Assembly (NCBI GenBank): GCA_005765155.1
Contig: VCCP01000006.1
Coordinates: 2,120,501 to 2,184,500, forward strand
Source of the DNA: Zelopaecilomyces penicillatus
Lineage: Eukaryota > Ascomycota > Sordariomycetes > Hypocreales > Pseudodiploosporaceae
Length of the DNA: 64,000 bases
Direction: 5' to 3'
Under the pieces are notes generated by a model. That model was given only the letters and a program-made list of their open reading frames with translations. It did no database searches and was not told where the DNA came from. This document shows positions 47,551-59,816 of this stretch, piece by piece. Numbering within the stretch: the first letter of the stretch is position 1; each line of letters opens with the position of its first letter. The position numbers were made by a program, and so were the translations under genes.

Positions 47551-50500
47551 ATGTATTGGCCGATTGGGACTCCGCGCATTTACGCCACGAGCAGCAGTCG
47601 ATCCTCTGGCTCGAATATCTTCGTCTCCTACGATGGCCTACCAGCCCACCCCGAGTCCGGCCTTGCGTCTCCTCAACTCCTTGGTGCCCCTCAGACCCAG
47701 TCCCTGGCTGGTCACGACGAGGCAGACACTCAGCCCCCGCCGACACCTCTGACGCCGGGAACACCTGCTGTTCAGTCCGTTGAATACGATGACCACAATC
47801 CAGACAATTCTCTAGTGAAGCATCAGTCATATGAGGCAAAAAAGGTCCCACTGAAGGACCCGGTGCTGGCGCTGCGCGTTTCGCGTACTGGTCACATGTT
47901 CGCCGTCATTACTGCCACATCTATTACCCTCTGGCAAACAAAGGTGCGTCGCGAAACCCCAGCCATCTGCGACTTCTGTTGACAGGTCGAAGCCTACCGT
48001 TATTCTTGCCCTAGTCGTTCGATCCGAGACCTCTTTGCAGTCATACGGGGCCAATGTGGATCTACTGCTACGACCAGACTCCGCCATCCTAGTTGTTCGC
48101 ACATCCAAAGGCTACCTTATCACGTATTCAATTGCGACAGACGGCGAATCTCGAGTATACAAGCCGCAATTCCATAGCTCACATAATGTACAACGAAGAA
48201 AGCAAAGCCTAATTGCTGGTCAATCTGGCCTGCGACCAGACCAATTTCTTTGGGGTCCCGGCGAGGGCTCAGGGGTTCGTGATGTGAGTGTGAGATTTCG
48301 CATGGTAATAAAAATAGATGCCGGCATAGAGAGCGCCATAGCTCTTGACGATGAGCTGGTTGTGGCCACAAAGAAGCCGGCGGCGGTTCAGTGCATTCGC
48401 TGGACTCCCGATAGCACAGGGAATCAGACAAGGACAGAGATCTTGAGTCGTATGAGTTGGGTGGAAAAGAAGGTATCTATTGTTGAGATGACACACGATC
48501 GACCCATGAACTTGGCCACATGGATCACGAGTGATGGGCGGGCATATGCAGTTCAACGACAACAACCAAATCACTCGAATGGAGACGATCCCGAGGGCGC
48601 AGAGGCTAAGCGACTTTTCAAGGGCCACTGTTTTCACACACCAAAAAGCCAGGAAGGGGATGCGGTTCATGCTGTCATCAATGCTCGGTTTTCGCTCATT
48701 GCCGTGGCTTGTGCCGATGGTACGGTCCATGTTTATTCGGTTCGGGACTATGCGGGCAACATCGTGCACTCCCACACCCACCATGTACCATCATCAAGAT
48801 CCAATACCGGGGCCTTTACGAGCCTGAGTTATTCCCCGGATGGATATTGTTTATTCGCAGGGTTAGAACGGGGGTGGTCCACCTGGAGTATGTTTGGAAA
48901 GCTCGGTAGCCACAGTTTTGGTGCGGAAGATTCCATGTCGAATAGCAACGGCGAACAATGGCTATCAGGCGTTATAGGGGTATCTTGGATTGGTGGAGGC
49001 TCAGAGGTATTGATCGTGGGGCGACGTTATGAGGCAATTTGGTCTTTGGAAATGGCCAAGAGTGCCGTGACCGGTTGCTACAACGACGCCAACGTGTTCC
49101 GGACCGTCCTTCAGACGCCAACCGGTATAATGGTATACAGAGGGTATGATCTTCCCGATATGACGAGTATCTCGGCCGAACCTTTCCTGTGGCATACTGC
49201 CAAGATCCCTCCTGCCTACCTCCTGAATCAGTGGCCCATTAAGCAAGCAGTTATTTCACCCGATGGACGCTATATAGCCGTAGCTGGCCGTCGTGGCTTG
49301 GCTCATTATAGCGTTAATAGTGGCCGTTGGAAAACCTTCGCGGATGAGGTCCAGGAGAATGAATTCCAGGTCCGAGGAGGAATGTGCTGGTACCAACATG
49401 TCCTTGTGGCTGCGGTGGAGGGAAACAGAACGTACGAGTTACGGCTTTACTCTCGCGAGTCCAATCTAGATGCGCCTAGTGTGCTTTACACACAACAGCT
49501 GCCAGCGCCTGTAGTGTTGATCACTGCCTCTGGCGAAGATTCCCTACTCGTTTACACCTACGAGAACCTCTTGTATCATTTTATCTTCACTCCTTGGGCA
49601 GGATCAACGCGATTGGTCCAAGTTGGCCAGATCGCATTTCACGGAATCGTGAGATCACCCGCCAGAGTTCGAGGGCTGAGCTGGATTCTGCCAGAGGATC
49701 AGCTATTGGATGGAGACCCTTCCCAAGATGTCGCGGTTGCATCTGTCATTTTCCTTGTCGATGGAAAGCTGGTGCTGCTTAGCCCGTCTCTCAACGAAAC
49801 GGGTCAGCTAAAGTATGACATGCGGGTTATTGCACAAAATGTTGAATACCATGCCAGCATGAGAGACCACCCCCATTTGAATGTCTCCGGAACGCCACAA
49901 GAAAGTCCCCTGCGACATGGTCCGCCAGCCCTTCGAGACTCTTTATGGCTTTTTGATGGCCAGGAGGTTAAGGGATGGGCGAATATCAATGAAGTATTAG
50001 TCGCAGCATCGGGCGATGGTGCGAGAGACTTGCCTCCTCCTATTTCCGTTGCGGTAGACTTCTATCCCTTATCCATTCTCTTAGAGAAGGGCATCATTCT
50101 CGGCGTCGAGTCGGATTTAGTCCAGAGGCGCGATCTGAATTTTTCGTTCTTCCATTTCTCCATCCGTGTAGGTAATAGTTGGCGCTTACTAGAACTGAAC
50201 CCCAGAGCTAATTTCCATTTTAGACCCATCTCTTTCTTCCCGACGTGTTGCGTTTTTATTTACGCAACAACAAGACTGTCGAAGCTACCCAACTGTCACA
50301 GCAATATGAAGGTTTGGAATACTTTGCCCACGGGCTGGAGATTCTGCTCCATCAAGTTCTGGATGAAGAGGCCGAGACGTCACCGAAACCAGAAGCTGCC
50401 GTCTTGCCGCGCGTCTTGTCACTGTTGTCATCATCAAAGGAATATCTTGACATTGTGCTGCAGTGCACGCGAAAAACGGAAGTGCGACAGTGGAAGACCC

Positions 50501-50937
50501 TATTCGCCTATTTACCACCAGCGCAAGAGCTGTTTGAAGAATCCTTTCAAAGGGGATCGCTCAAGACAGCAGGCGGCTACCTCATCATTCTCCACACCCT
50601 GGAAGAGCTTCAATCATCGATGGAGCAGTCAGTGCGAGTGCTATCTAGAGCAATGCGAGAAGGCGACTGGGAGCTCTGCAAGGAGCTGGCGAGGTTTTTG
50701 GCAGCCCTGGATGAAACAGGGGAGATCTTACAAGAAGCTATGAAAATGGCCAACATTGCAGTCAGGGAAGAGCCTAGCCAGGAGGCACCAGGAAATCTGC
50801 TTCAGATACCGTCTGCAAGGGCTGCAAATGGAGCGCGTCGGGCGGCAAGTGTGGAAGACGATGGAACTGAGTCTGATAGACGATCTGGAAGTGATGCTGG
50901 AAGTGTGGCCTCGACGATTAGTCCCTCGGATGGGTAG
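47551..50937 (+). CDS. RIC1: RIC1, Ypt6/Rab6 GEF subunit
   Basis: Three exons (47551-47943, 47993-50167, 50224-50937) give 1093 aa. Ric1 with Rgp1 forms the exchange factor that activates the Rab GTPase Ypt6/Rab6 for endosome-to-Golgi traffic. Seen: Met-Tyr-Trp-Pro-Ile-Gly-Thr-Pro at the start; a WD-like beta-propeller N-terminal half (Gly-Tyr-Leu-Ile-Thr-Tyr-Ser-Ile, Ala-Val-Gln-Cys-Ile-Arg-Trp, Ser-Tyr-Ser-Pro-Asp-Gly); and the RIC1 C-terminal domain from about residue 700, across intron 2, with Thr-His-Leu-Phe-Leu-Pro-Asp-Val-Leu-Arg and Glu-Gly-Leu-Glu-Tyr-Phe-Ala-His-Gly-Leu-Glu-Ile-Leu-Leu-His. Intron 1 is only 49 nt and uses an AAG acceptor at 47991-47992; the CAG 7 nt upstream would break the frame. 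The tail is an acidic, Ser-rich disordered segment. Confidence 0.92.
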
Positions 50938-51609
50938 AAGATTATGTGTTGAATTTGTTCCATGAAGGCTTTTGTAGGTATCACACAATCTGGTGACTGC
51001 AGAAGAGGAGGGACAGATGGTATATTTAGATGGCTACGACAGACGGAAGACATAGATGAGACGGGGACATGCATGGGGTTTGTGTTTGGGAAATTTTCAA
51101 TGGGATACCAACTTAGAAGCGGCATGGATTTTTGGATTTTTTTTCTACCTCATTCTGGTGCATTCAATCAACCAGCCTTTCATCTTACGAACTGGTGCTG
51201 CATTTGAATTTTGCTTCTACATCGGTATCAAGCGCACCACCCTGCATGTAGGTGAAAGTTGGCGCTTCTGAATCGGGCATGGCAGCTGATAGGCAGAGCG
51301 CTTGGGGGAGATTAAGACGATAACAGTCACGTTATCGTTGCTTGAGCCGATCCTCCAACCCCACCATGTAAAGTAACGACGTCTGGCACTCAAAAACATC
51401 GCCCATTATCCCCGACCTGGCAGCACCCCGCGAACATTCGCCTCGCCACTGAATATCCATCGTTGGCGCTGCTGGCCATGGTCATTCAGTGCTGAGCTTT
51501 CCATCAACTCTCAGCGTGTCATTTTGCCTCCGTCTCTTACCCCCCGTTACCTGCGCCAGAGTAGCCGCCTTGAAACACACACACGCCCGCGCCGCGCAAA
51601 CCGACAGCA
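50938..51609. other. Spacer between RIC1 and CKB1
   Basis: 672 bp holding the RIC1 3' UTR and the promoter and leader of the CK2 beta gene. No gene is seen. Confidence 0.6.
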
Positions 51610-52730
51610 ATGATGGATGACTTTGTGAGCGAGTCGGACAGTGACTACACCAGCTACTGGAGGGACTGGGTGAGCCTTTCTGCTACTCTATGTCTATAAT
51701 GTTCCTTATTTTTTTGCTCTATTCCCCTCGCCTTTTCCACTCCGGTGTAGTCCTTATCTGTATGGAGTGCTCTAGGTGGCATTTGCTAGTTTTGTATATC
51801 GACTTGGTTGTGATCTTCGTGAGCTGGCGCGAGCGCGCAGCGAGCATTCTGGGCACGAAACAAGAAACAAGACAAACATATAAGGCTGACTCAAGGATTG
51901 GGTACTTAGTTTATTTCGTCCCGAGGCAACGAATACTTCTGCGAGATTGACGAGGATTACTTGACGGATAGGTTCAATCTGACAGGTCTCAACACCGAAG
52001 TGCAGTATTACCAATATGCATTGGACTTGGTGACGGATGTGTTTGACTTGGATTGCGACGATGAGATGCGCGAGACCATTGAGAAGTCGGCTCGGCACCT
52101 TTATGGCTTGGTTCACGCACGGTACATTGTCACGACTCGTGGTCTAACCAAGATGGTAATACCTCCCATTCGTTATCCCAATACGTTTTATCCTCTCATT
52201 GCTTTTGAATGAATGGTTTGTTGGCTGACCACGGATATATACTTTTGGAAATGATACAGCTCGACAAGTATAAGAAGGCCGAGTTTGGGAAATGCCCCCG
52301 TGTCAACTGCCACTCGCATCCACTGCTGCCAATGGGCCTCTCCGACGTCCCTAACCTGAAGCCAGTGAAGCTGTACTGCGCGCGCTGCGAAGATATCTAC
52401 AATCCCAAGTCATCGCGGCATGCGTCCATCGACGGCGCTTATTTCGGCACATCGTTCCACAATATCATCTTCCAGGTTTACCCGGCTCTCATTCCAGCCA
52501 AGAGTATCGAGCGCTACATCCCCCGCATCTACGGCTTCAAGGTCCATGCCGCCGCCACTCTGGTACGCTGGCAGAGCACCCGTCGCGACGACATGCGCCG
52601 GCGCCTGCGCAAACTGGATATCGAAACAGGATTTCGGGAAGAGAATGCCGAAGTGGACGAGGAGGACGATGACGATGTCGAATTTGAGGGTGTGGATGGG
52701 CGGATCGGAGTCATTGAAGGCCCTATGTGA
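51610..52730 (+). CDS. CKB1: Casein kinase II regulatory beta subunit
   Basis: Three exons (51610-51669, 51910-52155, 52260-52730) give 258 aa, the size of yeast Ckb2. CK2 beta dimerises and scaffolds the catalytic alpha subunits of this Ser/Thr kinase. Seen: the acidic-Ser N-terminus Asp-Phe-Val-Ser-Glu-Ser-Asp-Ser-Asp-Tyr; Trp-Arg-Asp-Trp directly before intron 1; the acidic loop Asp-Val-Phe-Asp-Leu-Asp-Cys-Asp-Asp-Glu; the zinc-finger cysteines Cys114, Cys119, Cys142 and Cys145; and Tyr-Gly-Phe-Lys-Val. Two ATGs are adjacent (51610 and 51613); the first is listed. The protein ends in an acidic stretch and Glu-Gly-Pro-Met. A GTGAGG donor-like sequence lies exactly at the stop codon, so an extended C-terminus is possible. 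Confidence 0.92.
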
Positions 52731-53739
52731 GGAAGGAAACAAAGGATGATGAAGTCGATGATATTATTGTTGTCGTCTTTGTTACTGCTGCTGTTGTCCG
52801 GAATACCCCTCACTCTACCGCATGTCTAGAAAAGGACGAAATAAACGAAGGAATGACAGACAAGGAACCGGGGACCGCCATGCAAACGGAGGGCTTGGTC
52901 AAGTCAAATCCATTGGAAATGAAGGGACCTCCTTCTAAAAAGCTGAAACAAGAGAAAGAGCACATGCGAAGACGAGAAAATGCATTTCGGGCGTCCCAAG
53001 GACGGCAACGCAACAGGGTGCTTGGAACGAAACTAGGAAGAATGGCAACAGACCGATGCATAGACGTTCAGACCTGTTTTCTTTTTTCATCTTTCTACAT
53101 TCTGTCGCCTCCGAAACGTCGGGATTTTTTCTTCTAAACTCATCTTGTTTGGTTTTCAAAGGGCCTTTTTTGTTTTGTTGGAAGCACACACGTTGTTGGT
53201 TCTTGCAGGATTGGCGGCGTTTGGTGGAAAGAACAAAGAGCTGGATGTTGGACTTTCCGATTGAGAGATATTGGAATTTTTTTGGCGACAAAACCGTCAA
53301 AAGAAAAAGATACAAACAAACCCGAAAAAACCACTATATAAATGTCAATTCTAAGGATGGATATACACAATAATTGAGTCATATAATTGCTGTTCATGTA
53401 AGCATCAAAAGGTACGCCCTCTATTCGAGGATCTGGTGCTACTGTGACGAAGCACCATGCATGTCATGCTCGGACGACTTGATATTTTTGGTATGGCTGC
53501 TGTTTCACTTGCTCTGTCCCAGACGTAAGAAGAATTATCTCATAGTATTCATTACTCTAATTATAATAGTGTTGCTTAAAAGAAATTACACCAATGCATC
53601 CGTTCACTCAGCAACACTAGCTAAAATATCAAGCATCTTCTGTTGCTCCTGGATACCCATTTAAGTTTGCGTATCCTGATCAGACCCGTAAGTTGCGTTA
53701 CTCGTACACAAAGCGTGTTTGCTTTTTTATTTCCTTGGT
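52731..53739. other. 3' spacer between CKB1 and the PAP2 phosphatase
   Basis: 1 kb between convergent stops. A 136-codon open frame directly behind the CKB1 stop (52727-53137) is Lys/Glu-rich in its first 90 codons and may be an extension or chance. The remainder is T-rich UTR. Confidence 0.55.
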
Positions 53740-55198
53740 TCAGATCCGTGAATTCAGCGCTGCAGGGTCCACTCTCGGGGGCGCCCTCCCATCCATCCTG
53801 TTCATCTCGACGTCTTGGAACTGTTCGCTTCTGAGAGTTCCGTTACGCTGGCTCAACGCACCGCCATGAGACGGATAAGCGTGCACATCTCCAGACTCAC
53901 CGAGGTCGGCATGAGCATCGTATCGTGGGGTTACACTGTCTGTCTTATCTCCCGCATAACCCAGACGGCCAACGCCAGCCCAGAAGGCTCGCTCGTCACT
54001 TCGAGGGCCCCACGCCCAGCCCGCACCCTGTCTGATAGGCAGGTGGTAGTATTTGAAGCTGTAGATGGCGGTGATGATGCCAATGAGGAAACCGAATAGG
54101 ATATCAAATCCGTGATGACGAAAGTCGAACCAGCGCGAGGCGGCGATGAAAATGGCGACGCAGAATGGGGTCAGGGTAATGGCGAGGAGATATACGGGGG
54201 GTGCAGCGGCCTGACCACGAAGTGCCTGAAGCTTGGAGTTTTGTCTGGCAGAGGAGTTGGCGGCCTTAGCTGTCATTGGCGATGAAGAGTCATCGTACGA
54301 ATTGGAAGCCGATTGCATACGAGACGGGAAGGCAGCGTGCACCACATGGCCATCGGAGCCATTGCTAGCAGGCACATATGGAAGCGTGATGGAGAATTTG
54401 CTGGCGAGGAAGAGAGATAGATAAATGAGACCAGCGGCAGAGGCACCGGCGTGACCACTGGGGTAGCTTCGGAAACCATCATGAAGCTTCTTGCTGTCGG
54501 TTTGCGTGCAGATACTTGCAGAGTAAAGTAGACCAATCGGAGGGGCGTTGAGCTTGGTGTCGCCTGTTAAGCCTCCAATTAAATATTTGGCGGCATTCTC
54601 CAAATCAGGCTGGCATCGGGATAGCAGGTCAGGCCGTGGTTTGCCGCACATATTCTTGATGCCGCTAATGAAGAAAAAGGATGATGCAAGGGCCATGAGC
54701 AGCCCAAGCCAGCCAACGTGGAGTTCCCATAGCTTGCGCTTCCAGACCAAGGCCCAAGGCGTGTTTTTAGGAACTGTTCCGCCAGGGACGAAGACGATAG
54801 CGACTAGGAAAATGGCGACAATAGGGACGCCGCCGCACAAAACTACAAGGAGCCAGGATGGGACGGTCTCATCTTCGGTATAGGGAAATCTGTAAATGGC
54901 AAGCGCAGGGAAAAAGTCAGTGAGGTTCATTCCTGATGGTGATGGCAGAATCGGAGCTCGCAGCAGCTACAACAGCTCGATGGGAGTGGGCAGCCAGGAC
55001 TGAGAGAACGTACGCGATGTTCGGGTCGACCAGAGAAAACGGGCGCTTGTTGGGCTCGACGCGGCTCAGAATGAAGCCGACAACGCCGATGGCGATGAGG
55101 ATAATCCAATCGAAGATGTAGGAAGCAATGACTCGAATCGAGAGATGCTTCCTTAGTGATTCAGACCCGGTTGGCCCCATTCTTTGATACTGGGGCAT
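53740..55198 (-). CDS. PAP2-family lipid phosphate phosphatase (DPP1-like)
   Basis: Exons 55198-55014 and 54889-53740 (minus) give 444 aa. The family removes phosphate from diacylglycerol pyrophosphate, phosphatidate and similar lipids at vacuolar or other membranes. Seen: the three phosphatase motifs, Lys-Asn-Met-Cys-Gly-Lys-Pro-Arg-Pro (about 140-148), Tyr-Pro-Ser-Gly-His (about 205), and Ser-Arg-Trp-Phe-Asp-Phe-Arg-His-His-Gly-Phe-Asp (about 300), set among about six hydrophobic membrane helices. The segment between motifs 2 and 3 has a Ser/Asn/Ala-rich insert of about 60 residues, longer than in yeast Dpp1. The hydrophilic tail is probably cytosolic. The start at 55198 gives Met-Pro-Gln-Tyr-Gln-Arg; Met7 is a possible alternative. 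Confidence 0.9.
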
Positions 55199-58100
55199 CT
55201 GTCATCCACGAGGGACGGACAGACACACTGCTGGGATATCGCAAGGGTTGGGTTTCCGAGGAGGGAGGAAATGCAGCAAGAGAAAGAAAGAGAGAAAGAA
55301 ATAAACGACGATCGCAGGATAGGTAACACAAAAAGTATAAGAGGCGCACGAGGCCTTGGTTGTGTGATGTAGTGCCTGTAGACGGTATGAGTATTAATAA
55401 AGACTACAGTTCGAGGAACGCGAGGCCCTGGTCGATGTCGGCTACTGGTGATGACGGGAGTTTTAAAGGATGGGTTTGGCCGAGAAGGGGCGCATCCCAA
55501 GTTAATATGGGGGACGATGGGGGAGCGACGTAAGCTTTTGACTGTACCGAGCAGGTACCTGTGATTATAGGCTCCGGCGTCTGTACAGTGACCCAACTGC
55601 CGCGCCCACTACTGCCAAGGAGGTGTGGAGCGCAGTCTAAGATACATGACAGCTGCTACAGCTCAGCAGGCAGCCGGGAGTATAGAGTACCTAGATTGAC
55701 GTGGATTGTGCCAATGATGGGATGGGCTCCCAGCGGCTCCTAGGCGCCAAGTCCAGGTACAGTCGTGCACAAATACAGGGTGTGGCAAAGACGTAGCCAT
55801 CAAAGCCGGCAAGATCTGGCCAGGACATGGGCTAATTAAATACTGGCTGCTGGGTGATGATGAATTAATTGCAGGGTACGGAGAATCGCGATGAATGCTA
55901 ATAAGCTGCTGGGCGTTTTTTCTTGTCGTTGGAGGAGGATGTTTGATGCAATTAGAGCTGGAGAACACATGAGCCTCGGTGAGTTGCCGACATGCACCTA
56001 CTACGTAGTACACGAAGAGAGGGTCAAAGGCAGCGTGGATCGAGGCGCAGACGTCAAACTCATCCTGGAAATGCAACAAGTCATGTCTCAGACTTTCTCC
56101 TCCCCGTGTATTATTAGGAGATGGCCCGTTGGTGGAAGGCCAGTCCATATCACTACCTATAGCTATATAGCAATTGTCTGCGTAGATGGGTTTGATCTGG
56201 ATGTGCGAATGAACATCTGCTTGCCTCAAGGCTATAGTTGTCTGACAGCCTCTGCAATTGCCTTTCGGAATGGAGAAGAATCATTGTGTGCTCGATACAC
56301 GTCGATGGCGCGCCCAATAAATCATACAGGAGCTGCAGACGAGAAAACCGCAATTCCAAAACCCGGCGCGTGCCAACTCTGGTGCGCCAAGAAGGAGCCA
56401 AAGAAGGCTGTGCATCGTCCAAAACAGGGACTGCCAAAGGGCTCGGGTCAGGGGGTGTCGTCGTGGTTGAGAGCGTTGTGTGGTAGGTAGGTAGGTAAGG
56501 TAGGTAATTAGGCGTTGTTAGTACATGGGAAGAACTTGCGCTCATCCTGCTGGTCATGACGTAGCCGTGGCGGTTAGTGCATGCCACTATTAGGTAGTGA
56601 TTATGCCGTGGTAGGTGGTAATAGTGTAGATTGGGAATATGGTGCTTTTGAGAGATTATTAGAGAAACGTAAATCCCGCCCTTGTAGCATCTGGCTTTGC
56701 ATCTGTATTTCAGATGGCCTGTTTCGTTCAGACAAGCCTTTTTGGTTAATTCCACAACGATGCACAGTAATTAACACGGGGGGACTGAGCGGCCTTGGCG
56801 TCTGCAAACGACCAGTGCCAAGTTAATGGTTTTAGGCGGTATTGCAGCGCTAAACTTTACACTCAGTGGTTCTAATTTGACGCTTGGCAATGGATGACAA
56901 CTGACTGCCCAGGAAGACTTTTGAGCAAGGAAATGAAGAATGCTCCTAGGCCACTTACGAAAGCTTTGCGCGCTTGCAACATGCCACCCTAGATTCCATT
57001 CACAAAACTAGTAATCATCACAATGTACAAAATAAATAAACAGCAGAATGCTAGTACCTACAACAGCTCCGTAGATAACACAATGACGGTCATAGCACAT
57101 CAATAATCGCTGGCTTACCACTGTACAGTAACAGCGCATATTTGCTCAGCCTCTGCGAACACTGAGGTACACGCAGGAAGGAGGTGGTGGGTGGCTTAGT
57201 GACGAGACTTTCGGCCGATACTACCTACAGTGGCTGTTCTGGTGGCTTTTCAGGGATCTGCAGCAGGCAGTGCACCTGGGATGGGACCAGCTACATACAT
57301 CAATGAAATCACACTCACCCAGCCCACCGAATGAAGAATACTAAAACACATGGGGTTACCTTACACAGACGTAGATCATGGACCAGGGCTGGTTGGGGCT
57401 GACTCTTCTCAGCCCTGTAAGTGTACTTTTTGACTGTTATTTTCAGATTCATAGTCAGTACCATGAGTATACGGATCAAACAAGCCATATTGACAACATT
57501 GTAACAACAAATTGGGTACTTGAAGGACATAAGCTTTAAGAAACATCCTACTCTCTTCATTGATGAGACATAATTCATCGATAGTAACCCAAGTAATATG
57601 AGTCAATGTTTTGCAACGGGCCAAGAGCGAACCACTAACACAGACGTGCGATTCACGCAGGAATTTAAAAGCAAACCAATATAGAGAGACCAAATTGAGA
57701 TATATCAGACTAGCAATCGTAACCAGCACAGCTAGCACAATTTTATTTTGCCATGGGGTCATGATGGATTAGGAAATGGATTGTTGATGATTACATCACA
57801 ACCGATAATGGTTCGGCCTCAGTCTGTTTGGCCAGCCTCTGTGAATCCACTTGGTGTAAACGTACGGCAGGGTTCATGGGGAGGAAGCACATCACTCGGC
57901 AGTCAAGAACCATGCTCAGAACAACATAGTAAAGAATTATGAGGTCTCCAAAGGCAAGACCGAGGTTCGATGATGGAATGGTGTGATTCAGGTAAAATGT
58001 AAGGTGATTCACAGTTATTTAGTAGACTTGTATCAGTCAGTAAGGTAGGGAGCAGTTACCGTTAGGCTTGAACGTCAAGCTTGGGGATAGACAATAACTA

Positions 58101-58552
58101 CTACCATCCAGTCGCAAGTAAATTACCTACTGATAAGCATAGCTGGTTTTTTCTCCTGGCATGAAATCAGATGCCAATAGCTGCCCACCACAGCCTAGGT
58201 ATCTCACAACTCCATTCTATATCGCATCTAGGATCCTGTTTTATTATTCTCAAAAGGCAGATTGTTTGAGTGGTCCTTTTTAATATGTTGTAACACCATC
58301 CACTACGGCGCCAGGCCGTTTGGCGTGGCCTAACATGGCGCTGTTCAAAAGTACATACAATGCTATGCAGAGGTGATATCAAGGCAAAAGTTGTCATACA
58401 AGCACCAAGTACACCACTGCCTGGCTCTTTTATAATAGCACATATAGTACAAGAATACACCACCGTGATGATAAACATGCGGTGCCGTGCGCACACACAA
58501 ATGGTGGTTTTTAGTCGTCCTGCTCCTATTACCTTCCGTTGCCTGGTTTCAC
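55199..58552. other. 3.4 kb spacer, no recognisable gene
   Basis: Lies between the PAP2 gene promoter and the 3' UTR of the uL2m gene, two genes on the same strand. ORFs of 188-200 aa on both strands (55663-56229, 55891-56490, 56153-56755) overlap each other and have no family signature. A GTAG/TAGGTA tract occurs at about 56486-56508. No tRNA-like structure was recognised. Confidence 0.55.
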
Positions 58553-59816
58553 TTATTCCTTGGACGACCTCTTGTCTCTCCGCTTGCCGTGGTTGCGGGG
58601 CCGGGGCGTTACGACCCATTTGTTGACATTGTGGGTGCGCCTGGTCTTGTATCCACTCTTGGTCTGTTCCTGAAGTCAGTTTCTTGTTCTTGTCCGGGCA
58701 TGCATGCTGAAAAAAGCAGTCTCCAACTTACAGGTCGGCCCCAGGGTGTCACAGGATGTCTGCCACCCTTGGATTTACCTCGACCACCACCATGAGGATG
58801 GTCCACTAAAAGAGTTTATTAGTAATGATGCCACAGTCTCTGTTATAAGATTCCAGAGGCATACCTTTGTTCATAGCCACACCACGAACTGTAGGCCGAA
58901 TGTTCAACCAGCGGCTTCGTCCAGCCTTGCCGAGCTGGCGGTAATGATGATGGATATTGCTTGCAACACCAACCGTAGCGCATGCATCTTTACTAACTCT
59001 TCGTACTTCACCACTCTGCAACCTAACTTCGACATATTTGCCCGTCATGATCTTGGTGCCGTCATCCTTTGTCTCTTCATTCTTATTGACAATTGTGGCT
59101 GAGGTTCCTGCACTGCGGCAGAAAACGGCCCCCCTCTTTGCTGAAGATCCAACACAAAACACCTGTGTACCAACGGGAATCATATGCATGGGAAGACAGT
59201 TGCCACGGAAAGCTGTTTTAGCTGCCAAGATACCAGGATCGATAATGCCTCCCATGCTATCAAGAAGATCCTGTGGAATACCTGGTCGGTAGCTGTGAAC
59301 AATATCGCCTGCTCTCAAACCCTCAGCGGCAATGATGTAGGACTTGCGACTGGTTGCCTTCTCAGTGACAAGCGCGATATGGGCGCTCCGCCCAGGATCG
59401 TACTCAATTCTCTCAACCAAGTGCGGTCCAGGCCGCCGCCTCTCGAAATCAACTGTTCGTATTCTACGCTTGGCACCACCTCCTCGATGCCTCACTGTGA
59501 CTCTGCCGTACACATTTCGTCCACCCTTGCCGTGACCTTTTTTGGGAATCGTCAGAGGTAGAAAAGGCCGCCCCTTCCAAAGATGATCATTAATCGGGCG
59601 CCTCAAATGTCGAACACCAGGCGTGCGGGGTTTGTAGGTACGCAGAATAACGGACTGTGAAGGTGCATTATCGATCTTGGCAACATTGTCGCTGCTATCG
59701 GATGAGTTGGATTTTGATTTCTTGGTAGCGTAACTGCGCAAGGACAGCTGATTGAAGGCGGAGACGAGGTGAAAGCTCCTGCGTACAGCGGCGAGCTGTA
59801 TGTGCGGCTGAATCAT
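58553..59816 (-). CDS. RML2: Mitochondrial 54S ribosomal protein uL2m
   Basis: Three exons on the minus strand (59816-58865, 58805-58732, 58663-58553) give 378 aa. It is the mitochondrial homologue of bacterial L2, near the peptidyl transferase centre. Seen: an N-terminal presequence rich in Arg, Ser and Leu; Lys-Gly-His-Gly-Lys-Gly-Gly-Arg-Asn; His-Arg-Gly-Gly-Gly-Ala-Lys-Arg; and, across the introns, Thr-Val-Arg-Gly-Val-Ala-Met-Asn-Lys-Val-Asp-His-Pro-His-Gly-Gly-Gly-Arg-Gly, then Thr-Pro-Trp-Gly-Arg-Pro and Thr-Lys-Ser-Gly-Tyr-Lys-Thr-Arg-Arg. Without splicing, the ORF stops soon after Met-Asn-Lys and loses the most conserved segment. A second CAG acceptor 6 nt upstream of exon 3 would add Glu-Gln in frame. 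Confidence 0.93.

Noticed and set aside
48280..48340. Possible intron in RIC1 at GTGAGT
   Set aside because: The frame across it stays open and encodes Val-Ser-Val-Arg-Phe-Arg-Met-Val-Ile-Lys, which fits the RIC1 family, so it is coding.
55663..56755. Overlapping ORFs of 188-200 aa
   Set aside because: They lie in conflicting frames and strands, with no family motif and no splice-supported extension.
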